Below are positions 1 to 11,368 of a stretch of DNA of 64,000 nucleotides, piece by piece (position 1 is the stretch's first letter; each line of letters opens with the position of its first letter). Below the pieces are notes generated by a model. That model did no database searches. It saw only the letters and a program-made list of their open reading frames with translations, and was not told where the DNA came from. The position numbers and the translations under genes were made by a program. The stretch is from Acytostelium subglobosum LB1 (Eukaryota > Evosea > Eumycetozoa > Acytosteliales > Acytosteliaceae). The DNA lies in NCBI RefSeq assembly GCF_000787575.1, contig NW_012236514.1, forward strand, positions 372,001 to 436,000, written 5' to 3'.

Positions 1-97
1 AATAACATATCGAGACAATGATCATTATGATAAACAAGTATATATAATCTGACATATTCAATCATTCATTCCGATCATATGTTATATATATGTACAG

Positions 98-1615
98 CTG
101 CAGGTATACTGTCGAATAGCTACACGACTGCTACACCACCACCACCTCCACAGCAACCAGCAGCACAACAGCAGGTTCAGAACTCCACCATCAGAACATA
201 TGGTGGTCTTAAGGACAAGGACCGTATCTTCACAAACCTCTATGGTGAGCACGATGTCTACCTAAAGGGCGCTATGCAAAGAGTAGGTGTCGACACAATC
301 AATCAATCAATCATTCAATCACAGGATCGATCGAGCGAGCGAGTGAACATGCGACAGGAACATATCAGCTGACGAACAACATTGAATCGAACAATCATTA
401 TAGGGAGATTGGTACAGGACAAAGGATATTATAAACAAGGGAGTGGATTGGATATTAAAGGAGATGATGGCAAGTGGACTTAGAGGAAGAGGTGGAGCTG
501 GTTTCCCATCGGGCCTCAAGTGGTCCTTCATGCCAAAGGTGTCGACTGGACGTCCACAATACCTGGTGATCAACGCAGATGAGGGCGAGCCCGGCACGTG
601 CAAGGATCGTGAGATCATGCGTCACGACCCACACAAGCTGATCGAAGGCTGTCTGATCGCAGGTTTCGCAATGAGAGCCTGCGCTGCCTACATCTACATT
701 CGTGGCGAGTTCCACTACGAAGCCAAAGTCCTTGAGAGAGCCATCGATGAGGCCTACAAGGCTGGCCTGTTGGGACCAAACGCATGTGGCACCGGCTATC
801 AGTTCGACGTCTACGTGCATCGTGGCGCTGGCGCCTACATCTGTGGTGAGGAGACCGCTCTGATCGAATCACTGGAGGGCAAGCAAGGCAAGCCCAGATT
901 AAAGCCACCCTTCCCCGCCATGTCCGGTCTGTACGGCTGTCCCACCACTGTGACCAACGTCGAGACGGTGGCCGTTGCACCAACCATCTTGCGTCGTGGC
1001 GCCGCATGGTTCGCCGGCTTTGGTCGCCCAAAGAACTCTGGCACCAAGCTCTATTGTATTTCAGGACACGTCAACAACCCATGCACTGTTGAGGAGGAGA
1101 TGAGTATGCCACTGCGCGAGCTCATCGACAAGCACTGCGGTGGTGTCATTGGCGGCTGGGACAACCTGCTCGGCATCATCCCCGGTGGCTCGTCTGTGCC
1201 CGTCCTACCCAAGTCCATCTGTGACGACGTACTCATGGACTTTGACGACTTGCGCCGCGTCCGCTCCGGTCTCGGCACTGCCGCCGTCATCGTCATGAAC
1301 AAGCAGACCGACATCATTGCCGCCATTGCGCGTCTCTCCAAGTTTTACAAGCACGAGTCGTGCGGTCAGTGCTCGCCATGTCGCGAGGGTACCGGCTGGC
1401 TGTGGGACATCACCGAGCGTCTGGTCACAGGTGATGCCAAGCTCGACGAGATAGACATGCTTGAGGAGATCTCCCGTCAGATCGAAGGTCACACCATCTG
1501 TGCCCTGGGTGACGCTGCGGCGTGGCCAGTGCAAGGACTGATCCGTCACTTCCGTCCAGAGATTGAGCAGCGCATCCAGCAGTACCAGGACACCAAGAAG
1601 CAGTCCCCATTCTAA
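98..1615 (+). CDS. ndufv1: NADH dehydrogenase flavoprotein 1 (complex I 51 kDa subunit), 5' partial
   Basis: NADH-oxidising, FMN-carrying subunit of mitochondrial complex I. Exons 98-282 and 404-1615 are joined in phase 0 by an intron starting GTAGGT and ending TATAG; the join restores the family sequence [16 protein letters not shown]. The glycine-rich [10 protein letters not shown] nucleotide-binding loop follows about 25 residues into the second exon. The [13 protein letters not shown] motif plus the later Cys in GHTICALGD are the ligands of the N3 4Fe-4S cluster. The first visible residues (GILSNSYTT, then Pro and Gln runs) look like the end of a mitochondrial presequence, and an acceptor (TGTACAG) lies just before them, so the true start is probably upstream of the window. 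It converges on the CorA gene with about 220 bp between stop codons. Family identity is certain; the 5' end is not. Confidence 0.95.
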
Positions 1616-1839
1616 GGGATAGATATGGATAGATAGAGATACAGACAACCAAAGATAGATAGATAGATAGATAGAGAGGATCATAATCATATCATACCCT
1701 CCAACTTACTTGCTTGATAATAACATAATATAATATAATAACTTCCTTTATTACTTACACGTGCGCGCTTCCAACACCTTGTAGTGCGACGATGACATAT
1801 CTTGTTCGTCTGTTGAAGCAAGGATCGGAATGGACTGGA

Positions 1840-3639
1840 TTACAACCATCGCCACTTTCTAAAGGCAAAGAAGGATGATATGGCCATCGTTACAATAGTT
1901 ACGATGATAATGATGAATGGTATGTACTGGGAGTCGATGGCAATGTGTCCTGGGAACAGCATGTTCATTCCAAACACGCCAGCGATGAGATTAAGAGGCA
2001 TGAATATCAAGCCAAGCGATGTAAACTTCTGCATACTAGTGTTCAAGCTGTGTGACTCCTCATTCATGATCAAAGATAACTATGATTGATCGAGTGTTAG
2101 TGATGGATCAACCAATGACAGAGATATGCTTGCTTGCCACGAACCTTTGAGAGGAAGACGTTCTTTAGGTTTTCCAATAAGTCTTCTGTCATCTTGACAT
2201 GTTGTTTGAGTCGTACAGTCTTGTCCTTGACATTGTTAAGGTACATCTCTGTCTCTTTGGAGATGGTCTCACGAAGTAACGCTGAAAGGATGTCACTGGA
2301 TAAGCATGGATATGGTTAGTTCTGATTACTAGCAATGACCAGTTGTGATCCGGATGGATGGATGAAGACCTACATCTTGATGAATAGACAAAGAAGTAGT
2401 TGGGTACACTTTCGACTGGCACGTCCAAGTCGTAGGTTGACCTCTTCAAACTCCACTGTCTCCTGGAAACTGAATGAATCTAGCACTTCGACATCGGTGA
2501 CGAGTCGATCGCTGTGCAGTGTGAAGCCTTCATTGATTGAGTCGTAGAAGGCAAAGAGTAGCCACTCTGAGCTGGAAAGATGTGATGATGTGCCAAGGTA
2601 TCTGAAAGATTTGATGACATTGTCGAAGCAGTCCAGAGGCTCGCGGTGGAAGACCACAATGAACTCTTTGAACAGGATGATGTAGAAGAATGCTTCGCGC
2701 AACTCGGCGCCCACGTCGTAGGACAGCTCCGAGCAGATGATGAACAGGTAGTCGGGGAACTCCTCACACTTCTCACTGCTGTCATTGTTGAGTATCTGCT
2801 CTACAGTCAGTGGATGAAGTCCAAGCTCCTCGCCAACACTCTCAATCTCCTCGTCAGTGAGACCCTGCAAGTCGATCCAGCAAGGCTCCTCAAGTATTTT
2901 GTGTAGCTGCTTTGGAATCTTATTGATGTGAGCTCGTCCATAATAAGAGAGTACGTCCTTGAGTGACATATTGTCCATTGATCCACTCTCTCCATCATCA
3001 TCCTCGTCGTCTTCATCCAGGCGTTGAAGACCCTTCAAATCTTGGCGCTGTTGCTGTTGTGGTTGTTGTTGCTGTTGCTGGTCTCCATGTTCCTGTTTAT
3101 CCTTATCGATCATCATCTTTTGGTTGAGCATGTTCAAGAACTCTATATATCCATGATGTGTCGAGAGAGTATATATGAGTGATCGTATCCTGCGACTTGT
3201 TGACTTCTCTTCCACAACACATACTCATCAACTCATCATATGTGTATGAGTAGAGGGCATCCCTCTCCTCTGAAATGATCAATATCTGTCGCTTATCTTT
3301 GGCCTTCATGTTGATCAATGAGTAGATTGATGAACTCAACAGTTGTTTCCTCCCATCTTCATCTCTCTTGTTATTATTGTTACTATTATTGTTGTTGTTG
3401 CTGTCAATGATCATACCACCGCCACCACCTCCACTATTACTGCTTGATGGAACATTAGCATTATATGTTTCGTTCAGGTCTATCATCAGATCCTTGCCAC
3501 CACCATTATGTAGTTGATGTTGTTCCTGTTGATGTTGTAGTTGTTGTTGTTGTTGTTGAGTGTATTCGCCAGTTCCCTGCAACAGAGACGATGCAGAGGT
3601 GTCCAGTCTAGGACTATCTAACAATGGAAGCTTCTCCAT
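1840..3639 (-). CDS. CorA-family magnesium transporter
   Basis: CorA/Mrs2-type Mg2+ channel. The start is the ATG at 3639. Exons 3 (2295-2145) and 4 (2079-1840) and the donor of exon 2 (exon end 2374) are clear from GT-AG sites and phase. The exon 1/2 border lies between about 3150 and 3240 and is not resolved, because two frames are open there. The signature GMN appears as GVFGMNMLFPG at the end of the first C-terminal membrane helix; a second hydrophobic helix (IPFIIIIVTIVTMAISSFF) ends in basic residues at the C-terminus. The central part carries the acidic and helical CorA cytoplasmic domain with the EVLDSFSFQE stretch, followed by the long helix leading to the pore. The N-terminus is low complexity (Gln, Gly and Asn runs). 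Plasma membrane, mitochondrial or other organelle location cannot be decided. Confidence 0.88.
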
Positions 3640-3869
3640 TATCCACTACATGTATATACTATACTATACTATACTATTCTATATCTCTCTGTTGTTCACA
3701 TCTCAGTGTTGTAGTTCAATGAAAGAATGAATGAAGTGTTGTGATTGTGTTTGATTGAATGAATGAAAGGTCGTGTGCCCAACCCCAGCCTAACACTACC
3801 AAATCAGGTTATATTGATCGACTGATTGACCGATTGATTGATGATGATACAACATTGTTATTATTATTA

Positions 3870-6800
3870 TTACTTCTTGGTCGTCGGTGGAGACGAGTTG
3901 ACGATGGGACTGAAGGTTGAGAGTTGGACAGTGTCCACACGTTGTAGGGCACCCTTTCTTCTTCCCTTTCTGAATACATCTCCGTCTCGAACGGCCACCA
4001 GTAGGTCATTTACAATGTCGTCGTCTTGATCCTCCTTCTTCTTGTTGCCCGCGACACCAGTGGCGGGTGTCAGCTGCTTCTTCTTCTGTATCTCTGCTCG
4101 CAGCTGCTTCTGGGCCTCGCGCTTGGCCTCCTTCTCCTCCTGCTCCTTGATCTGCTCGAGGAACTTGGTGGCGCCCTCAAACAGCTCGACGAATCGCGAG
4201 AACAGCTCAAAAACCTCGTCCGGCGTCGTCTTGCTGCTCTCCTCGCCTAAATATGTACACAGCTTCTTGAAGCTCTCCTCGGTGTTGGCCTGCAGCTTTT
4301 TCAGCTTGTCCACCTCGTTGGCGGCCAGCTCCAGGAATGATAGCATCGTCTGACAGAACGGCTCGTTCGTCTTTTGGAACTGCTCGACGATGGCCTTGCA
4401 TGCGGAGAAGTCTCGCGACAGCGCCGCCAGATCAGCCACCACACCCGACCATATCACACGCTTGGCAGTGCTCAGCGATGAAAGCTCGTCGGCAAAAGTA
4501 AGCAGCTTCTTCTCACGCTGCTCACAGTAGCGCACCAGTGTGTGGGTAAGGTTGGTCTGCAGGTCGGACGACTTGGTGTCGGCCATCTTGATCAGTGTGT
4601 CGATCTTGTAGCCAGACTGCTCGCCACGCACTGTGCCGTAGTTGATAAAGTTGCCGAGCACCAACACGATCTCAAACAGTCGCTTGATGTTCTGGCTCTT
4701 TAGTATGTCGTTGCATGCCAGGTTGACGGCAGCAATGTCCGGGCGTAGCTCAGCTACGCGCATTGAGAACTCGCTGCGCAGCTGGAACAGCGCGATCTTC
4801 TCGGCCGCGAATGGGAAAGCACCAATGTCGATGCAGTACTGGTCGGCCAGGGCCAGCTTGGAGCGCTCCTGTGTGGCCAGGAAGTCCTTGAGTGCGTTTT
4901 GGTCATCCTTGCTGGGAAGAAGCTTGGCCATCTGGCGGACTTGGTCACGCGAGATCTTGGTTTCGTCTTGATTGAGCACGGCTGTGACCAGGTCGCGATT
5001 CGACACGCCCTTGAACTGTGAGAGGAAGATAGATATGTTCTGACCGAGCTTGGCATCGACCACTTGCATTGGGCCACGTGGCTTGACGACCTTCTCCTTG
5101 CGAACAATGACCTTGGCGGCAAACTCTGTCTCGATCTCGTGCCATGGCAGGTCAATGTCGTTCATCTCGCCCAGGATGTTGAACACCGACTCGTTGACCT
5201 TTTGTGCGGGCATCTTGCCCCATTGAAGGGCCTTCAATGGATGAGATGGCTTGGGCACCTTGGGGGGTGGACGCGTCTTTATGGCGGCCGGGTTCTTCTT
5301 GCCCGGGCCGGGAGGGGGTGGAGGTGGAGGTGGAGGAGGTCCGCCCATCATTGGAGGTGGTGGAGGGCCTCCACTAACGGTGGCTCCATCAGCTACCTCG
5401 GGAACAGGCGGCAGTGTTGTCGGGATCTCGGCCAGCTTGGGTGGTGGTGCTTCGAGCACCTTGATGGCGTCGTCGATCTGCTTCTTGAGCTCCGGACTGA
5501 TCTCGCCGCCAGACTCCTTGATCTGCTTGACTAGGTCGAGCAGCTGCTTGATGTTGATGTCCTTCTCCTGGAGAAGCGCGGCCTTCTCAATGTTCTGTTT
5601 CTCCAGCTCTCCAAGCTTGCGTTGTAGGATGATCTCCTTGGTGTCGACCTTCTCCAGCAGTGACTTGAAGTCAATCGAGTTGGCGTCGCCAACATTGCCA
5701 CTCTTGTGCATGGATACCTGGCGCACAAGCGTGTCGCACAGCACCCAGTACTTGACGCCGTCCGTGCTTGACTCGGACTGTATTACTAGCAGGTTCTGGA
5801 GGATGGAAAGGAACGACTTTTGCAGTCCCAGCTTGGACGACGCTGACTTGAGCGCCTTGAAGACGGCGTCGATGTTGTCTGTGTCGACGCCTAGACGACG
5901 CTTCAGCTCCTCCAACTTCTGTTCCATCTCCTGGTTGTCCTCCTCCATCATCTCCTCAAAGATCTCGATCTGTGTGAGTAGCAGGTCCTCGGGCGCCAGT
6001 TCCTTCTTGAGCGTAGACAGATGCTCCCAGAGGCCCAGTCGCAGGAACTCTGAACGGATGTTGACACGCACGCCCGTCTCCTCGGGCTCGTGAATGAGCA
6101 CGTTGATGAAGCACAGCACCTTGGTCTTCATCTCGAGCGAAGAGTTCTCGCGGATGAACTTGACAAATACTGCGAATCTCTTCTTCTCCTTCTTCTTGGT
6201 GAGCGCTTTGAGCACCATACTGTAGCCGCCGGGCACCCACTTGTCAATGCACATGACGGTGAGCAGCTCGATGGCACTGGCACGCGCCTTTAGGTTGAAC
6301 TGCTGTGGCGCGTTGATGACCATCGCCAGACACTTGGCCGTCAGCGGCTGGCTGGACACGGCCTGCAGGCCAACCGGCGAGTTCATCAGCACGGCAATCG
6401 CTCGCACACAGTCCTCTCTGTTCTCCTTCTTCTTGAGCAGCAGCTGCTGTAGTATCAGATTGATGCCGTCCATGTTGATAAAGTTGCTCACCCAGCTGAT
6501 CTGCTTGGTGCGCAGCATGACTATCAGCGATGACAAACAGGCCCTGCTTGGACGCGTCATTCTTTAGCGTGTTGATAAAGTACTCTGGTGAGGAGTGGTC
6601 GCTGGTGCTCGGTGCGCCTGTGCTGGGCGCCTGTGTGTCTTGGTGCAGATGGCTGTGTTGGGTGATCAATATCCACTTGTTCTCCTTGGTCATCTTGAGG
6701 CCCGAGAGGGGCAGTCCACGCTCCTTGACCAGGGCGTTGAACATCGAGTCGATGAGCTTGTCGTCGGCTGGCATCGACGCCAGCGAGGGCGAGCCGCCAG

Positions 6801-7482
6801 GCTCAATCTCACCCGACACGGGCGTGCTGGGGGTCGTTGAAGACACGGACAGACTTGGTGAGGGGATCTGTGATGCGCCCGACATTGTGGGCACGGCCGA
6901 CAATGTTGGTGATGTTGGTGGATTGGTTGGTGCCATTGGCGGGCTAGTATTTGTCGACTTTGGTCTCTTGACCTTATTCACACTGTTGTTGGAGCATGAC
7001 ATTGTGCTCATCAAGTCCAGGCATTTCTTATGACACACGATTCCACATTGTGAGCATTTGAATGAGTTGGCGAATGGTTTCCATCCAATCTACAATGAAT
7101 AAGAGAGTAAGTATGAGTTGGGGCACAGCCTGTGACATTCGGGAGCCATCACAATACTTACACTCTCGCCACAGTATGTGCATGGTGATGATGATCTGTA
7201 GGGCTTGAAATCATGTGATGTCCTGCTGACTTTGATCTCGGGTACATTCTGTTCGGGTGTCACTTGGGTCTGTCCAAGAAGATGTCCACCTGGATTGCTC
7301 AGCGAATGTGCCAAACCATGTGACGAAGCATTTCCAACGGACTTCATCGCTTGAAATGGGTCTCTCTTTGATGACGAGTGCAACGAATGCACATTGTCAG
7401 CCGATGTACTATGAGGCAAGCCTCCTCCACCAGTGGCACTCATGCTTGTGCTTCTTCGGTGGCGTCCACTCGACTCTGACAT
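3870..7482 (-). CDS. Formin (C1 - GBD/FH3 - FH1 - FH2 - DAD), one apparent frame break
   Basis: Actin nucleator and elongator of the diaphanous-related formin type. Exon 1 is 7482-7162, exon 2 is 7089-3870, with a GTAAGT/TGTAG intron. Order along about 1,180 residues: a C1-like zinc finger at 90-139 (HDFKPY, CTYC, CSQC, CHKKC) split by the intron; GBD/FH3 armadillo region from about 200 to 600; FH1 near 680-710 (PPPPP and a run of ten Pro); FH2 about 725-1120; and a DAD-like acidic/basic tail (DDDIVNDLL followed by KGRRKG). This implies autoinhibition relieved by a Rho-family GTPase; the C1 finger could add membrane or lipid targeting. Around 6533-6545 (rc CCTGTTTGTCATC) the frame changes inside the conserved FH3 region with no possible intron, so one base is extra relative to an intact frame: a sequencing error in TTT, or a real mutation. 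The paralog (ForA to ForJ) was not assigned. Confidence 0.92.
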
Positions 7483-7760
7483 ATAGTATATTCAATAATT
7501 ATAATTTGATTGATTGATTGATCTTGAATGATTGTTGCTATCTGTTTATAAATATATGTGTGTAGATTATATATAAATATAGATAGATAGATAGTAAAAA
7601 AGTTATATGTGTAGACTAATGCAATGTAAGAAGGTAAGTCAATGAATGTTGTGCTAGTGGGTATGAGTGTGAATGAGCGGGACGGTGTTAATTAAAGTGC
7701 GCTCTCTTTGTCACATGTAAAACTACATCGGTTTGCATGATTTTTGTTGATTTATTTGAA

Positions 7761-8000
7761 TTATGAACAACAAACAGCTTCTTTGTTTTTTTGTATTGTT
7801 GTTATCTGAATGCAATGATTGAGGTGATTGTGGGGTACGTCACGACAAAGAGATAGTGGAGAAAGAGATAGATAGAGAGAGAGGACAGGACGGGTTCACT
7901 TACCTTTACGCACTTTGAAGAGAGATCCTCGTAATTGGGTAAATCGAAACAATGCAACACCACTTTAAAAAGTTCGGTCACATGCATTAGACAGACGCGA
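7761..8000 (-). CDS. Possible 3'-terminal exons of an unidentified gene
   Basis: Two potential exons on the minus strand: 8000-7904, preceded by CTGCCAG and followed by GTAAGT, and 7805-7761, preceded by ATTCAG and ending in TAA with an AATAAA a few bases later. Phases agree, giving RVCLMHVTELFKVVLHCFDL and 27 further residues. I do not recognise the protein, and I cannot find coding sequence further upstream on this strand before 8700. It could be an alternative 5' part of the formin transcript, a remnant, or chance. Confidence 0.25.
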
Positions 8001-8696
8001 CTGGCAGTATAAATGAATGATTGAATGATTGAATGAATGATTTAGTATAGAAATGTATCAAGTGCAAGTCAACGAGTGGTCAAAGTAGATAATACGATTG
8101 ATCAATCAATCAATCAATCAATCCAATCCATATTTGGACACATGCACAGAGTTCACACTCATTTCACTTCCATAACGATTCATTCATACAAACTTCAACC
8201 AATCTATATATCAATGTGAATCAGATCTATTACTCCAGTTTCATTCAAAAACATACCCACCCATCCATTCATCCATACCAGTTCCAACCAGACAGAATGA
8301 TCATTAAAAGGATGTATCATATAAATAATTTATATATCATTGATCATAGTGTGATGTGTGAGTGAGAGTGAAGTGTCGTTAATTGGTAACCAGTGTGAAT
8401 GAACTACCACTACAACACATCACACACACACACATATGCACCACAACTACAATGCCGACATTGACGAATTAGAATCGACTTTGAACATGTCGGCATGTTC
8501 AATCAATTTCCTATTTACTAATTACCAGGGTTCGTGAAGGGTTGTCATATTTATTTATCTCAGAGACCATCTTTGGAGGGGCGCACGTGAGCTTTTTTTT
8601 TTTGAATGATCAAAATCTGTTCTTGATCGGCTGAGCGATGAAGTTGAGGGAAGTCTGCCTGGCACCGACTTTCATTGGTTGTAGTATTTACTTGAC

Positions 8697-8710
8697 GCTG
8701 AGGCCTCAGC
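8697..8710. promoter_or_regulatory. Perfect 14-bp palindrome GCTGAGGCCTCAGC
   Basis: A self-complementary GC-rich site in AT-rich DNA, about 65 bp upstream of the ATG of the tetraspan gene. Position and symmetry suggest a binding site for a dimeric transcription factor; this is inference only. Confidence 0.35.
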
Positions 8711-8774
8711 TAAAACCCAATCATTAATCGTTGTCCAATCTTTTATTCTATCAATAACTAACAAATATTTAATA

Positions 8775-9484
8775 ATGAATTGGAAATCATTGATAATAGG
8801 TAGTCTATCTGCATCTTGGATCGGATTGCTCTTTGGATTGAATGTTGCATCAATGATCAATGAATGGGTTGTCGCCTCCAGCCAATACTACAACCATAGC
8901 CATATTATTACCTTTAAACTCTGGTCTGATTATGCTACTTTTGTAACTATTCCTCATAATTAGAATGATAGTGATAGAGATAGAGAAAGTGAATCTAATC
9001 CAATATTATTACTATACATTCAAAGGATGGATATTATAGAGGATTCTTCGTATATATGCAAGATACTATCAATCCCACTTCAATTGTCCTGACAATATCC
9101 ACTTTCCTTTGGTCTGTGGCAATAATGTTGGTAGTATGTTGGACATTTTCATCCGAGAATGATCGTAGTATTCTTTCAAAGACCATCTGGGGCATTTGGA
9201 TAATGGCCATGGTATCATCAATGCTAGCTTGCATTTTTATCCTGTCTTTCGACTCTAACGCTCAAAAAGAGGTGAACTATTGCAATAGTAGTAATAAGGT
9301 TGGCTCAACAGACACTTGTAACTTCATTTGGGACTGGGACTTCAAATTTGTCAGTTATAGCTCTGGATACCATATGTGTATGGCTTCAACTATCTTGGCA
9401 TTCCTATCCTTTTGGGTTCCATTAGTTTTATATAAAGTACAAGCATCCCAAAAGTCCACTGAGTCTATTTCACTCTTACATTAA
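8775..9484 (+). CDS. Orphan four-span membrane protein
   Basis: Two exons (8775-8942 and 9026-9484) joined in phase 0 by an 83-nt GTAACT/CAAAG intron give a 208-residue protein. Hydrophobic segments fall at about residues 5-30 (LIIGSLSASWIGLLFGLNVA), 68-95 (SIVLTISTFLWSVAIMLVV), 107-130 (IWGIWIMAMVSSMLACIFIL) and 170-195 (CMASTILAFLSFWVPLVLY). Between the third and fourth lies a loop with two Cys (NYCN and DTCNF) that could be disulfide bonded if extracellular. The layout resembles small tetraspan or claudin-like proteins, but the tetraspanin CCG motif is absent and I do not recognise a family. An AATAAA lies directly at the stop codon. The reading is supported by good splice sites and one continuous joined frame. 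Confidence 0.7.
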
Positions 9485-10495
9485 AATAAAGTAAATAATA
9501 ATTTACAAATATTAATATTATAATTATGTATTCATTGTATACACGTATAAAATACTAGCTGTCTTTCAACACTCATTCAACTCATTTGAACCCTGGAGGA
9601 GTGATTGAGATCACCATCACACACATAATCTGATCACCCCACACTCACACTCACACACACACATCGTTCATATGTTGAATGATTGATTATGGGGTAGTAG
9701 ATGTCGGACAACATGTTGATGGAGGGTATGGGTGGACATTAATACTGTCTCCTTTCCAGTCCTATCACCAACCAACCACCAATCACCAATCACCATCAAT
9801 TCGACATCGAATGTAAGACTGCCCATTTACCAACATCACTTGATTGAGGGTGTATGAAAGAATGAAAGAGAGTACACTCTGCATTCTTACCATAAGAGGT
9901 AAATACATGCTATCAACATATACTATGTGGACATTCCTCTCCGTACGTTAGTCAGCCAATCGTACATCAAAGCACGCATAAAGTATTGGCATCGGGATTA
10001 TCCAAAGTACAACGTAGATGGGCAACATAAATAAATTGAATGTCGTTGGGTGTATCATCACCGTCCACTTGAGATTGAGAGATTGAGAGATTGAGAGACA
10101 AGGCTGTCTGTCTTGTTGCAGTCGCCACAGTTGGAGATACTGCCGGTCAAATGTTGGTTGGTGTTTGTTATAGTGGAGTAGCCCTATTCCTCAACACTTT
10201 CAATCTCACAGTCTCTCCTCCATACTTCCATCCCTACTGTATACTACTACTATTATACATACTTTGGTTGGTTGGGACAAGACTGTCCTTGAATGATCAG
10301 AATAACGTACGTATTCCTGGTGGCCCGTCAATATACTTAAGTACGTTCAACTCTAACTTAAAGGTGTGGCGAGCTCTGGTTCATGACCTAGGAGTGAGTA
10401 TACTTAATGTATTATAATATAGTCACTTGACTCTCTTTAAACTAACTAATTCCCAAGATTAGAATTCATAAACATAGAACTATATCAATCAAATA
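9485..10495. other. Ambiguous 1-kb interval with competing coding signals on both strands
   Basis: Mostly AT-rich with CACA and TCAA repeats. Between 9951 and 10071 the minus strand reads a hydrophobic C-terminal-like peptide (TVMIHPTTFNLFMLPIYVVL and onward to a TAA), preceded by an acceptor-like CAATCTCAAG. Between 10100 and 10310 the plus strand reads a different hydrophobic peptide (ATVGDTAGQMLVGVCYSGVA and onward) bounded by TTGCAG and GTACGT. Neither can be joined to convincing neighbours, so no gene is called; one of them may be part of a poorly conserved membrane-protein gene. Confidence 0.4.
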
Positions 10496-11017
10496 ATGAA
10501 GTTAATTAATATATTAAAAGCCAGCTTTGGAGTAAAGTCCAAAGACAAGGAAGCAAAACAAGGACACCCAACTACTTCCACTTCTTCATCTACATCTTCA
10601 TCTACTTCCTCAAGTATATCTTCTGCCCCAGGTCTATTATATGTCAATCAGAAACATAGTCAGAGCTGTCCGGACATCTCTACACATACACAAACACAAC
10701 AGCCTACACTACTGAGGCGAGCCAATACTCTTGGAAGACTTAATGGCTACTCAACTACTTGCAAGAACAACAACAACAACTTTGATACAATCTGTCGGGA
10801 CTACTTCCCCAAGGAGACAATATCCAAGACCCGTAGTTATAAGTTGAGAACAATGTCATCAATGTGTATGAAAGAGGATAGTAGTGCAGGTGGATCCTCC
10901 ATGGAAGACGAAGAAGATGTCGGCTCATTTGGAATGGGCAGTGTCCTTGTGGGATGCTTCGACACATATGATCAAAAGATCAGAGAGTATCCAGTAACCT
11001 ATTACAGTGGGATTTAA
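10496..11017 (+). CDS. Hypothetical protein, Ser/Thr-rich, 173 residues
   Basis: Single-exon frame from ATG to TAA with no recognised domain. The N-terminus MKLINILKASFGVKSKDKEA is amphipathic and basic; residues 25-42 are a Ser/Thr tract; an acidic patch MEDEEDVGS lies near residue 135; the C-terminus is rich in Gly and Tyr. AT-rich DNA lies on both sides and an AATAAA follows about 20 bases after the stop. The basic SYKLRTMSSMCMK segment and the low-complexity composition suggest a regulatory or cytoskeletal role, but nothing specific can be claimed. It could be a lineage-restricted dictyostelid gene. Confidence 0.6.
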   Translation: MKLINILKASFGVKSKDKEAKQGHPTTSTSSSTSSSTSSSISSAPGLLYVNQKHSQSCPDISTHTQTQQPTLLRRANTLGRLNGYSTTCKNNNNNFDTICRDYFPKETISKTRSYKLRTMSSMCMKEDSSAGGSSMEDEEDVGSFGMGSVLVGCFDTYDQKIREYPVTYYSGI

Positions 11018-11368
11018 CAATGATCAATATATATATATATAATAAATAGTATAGTATTTATATATTTATGTCAATGTTTACTTGTATGAATGATTCATCC
11101 ACAACCAGGCAATCGTGTGATCATGCAAGTATTGGGGTTCTTCTTGGACACACACCTCAAATTCCAAAGACAAGTTGAATGAGTGATATCACTCATTCAT
11201 TCATTCATTCACAACTAGTTAGAGATAGATAGATAGTATAGTATAGTGATAGTATTAGTAATATTGGTTAATGAATGAACAATCATTGATCATTATATTT
11301 GTATCTATAATACTTATATAAACAGATAGATATAGTTATAGTTAGGTTGTTGTTGTTATAACATCCAA
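11018..11368. other. AT-rich intergenic and 5' flank of the WDR48 gene
   Basis: Contains a TA dinucleotide run, TCAT repeats and GATA repeats. No coding signal seen. Confidence 0.6.

Larger units (their letters stand above)
7483..8774. other. Intergenic region between formin (-) and tetraspan gene (+)
   Basis: AT-rich 1.3 kb between divergent genes, with GATA, ATTG/TCAA and TCAT tetranucleotide runs and a homopolymer T run near 8591-8601. It holds a candidate pair of orphan exons on the minus strand (7761-8000) and a perfect 14-bp palindrome at 8697-8710, both listed separately. A short element with the sequence CATGTCGGCATG is visible near 8487-8498. I see nothing else that codes. Confidence 0.6.

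Noticed and set aside
455-1690. Several long antisense frames opposite NDUFV1
   Set aside because: They mirror the GC-rich coding strand; the sense frame has the conserved complex I motifs.
4026-6567. Plus-strand frames of up to 280 codons opposite the formin
   Set aside because: They are the complement of FH1/FH2 coding sequence, Ser/Arg-rich and without homology; the formin accounts for the region.
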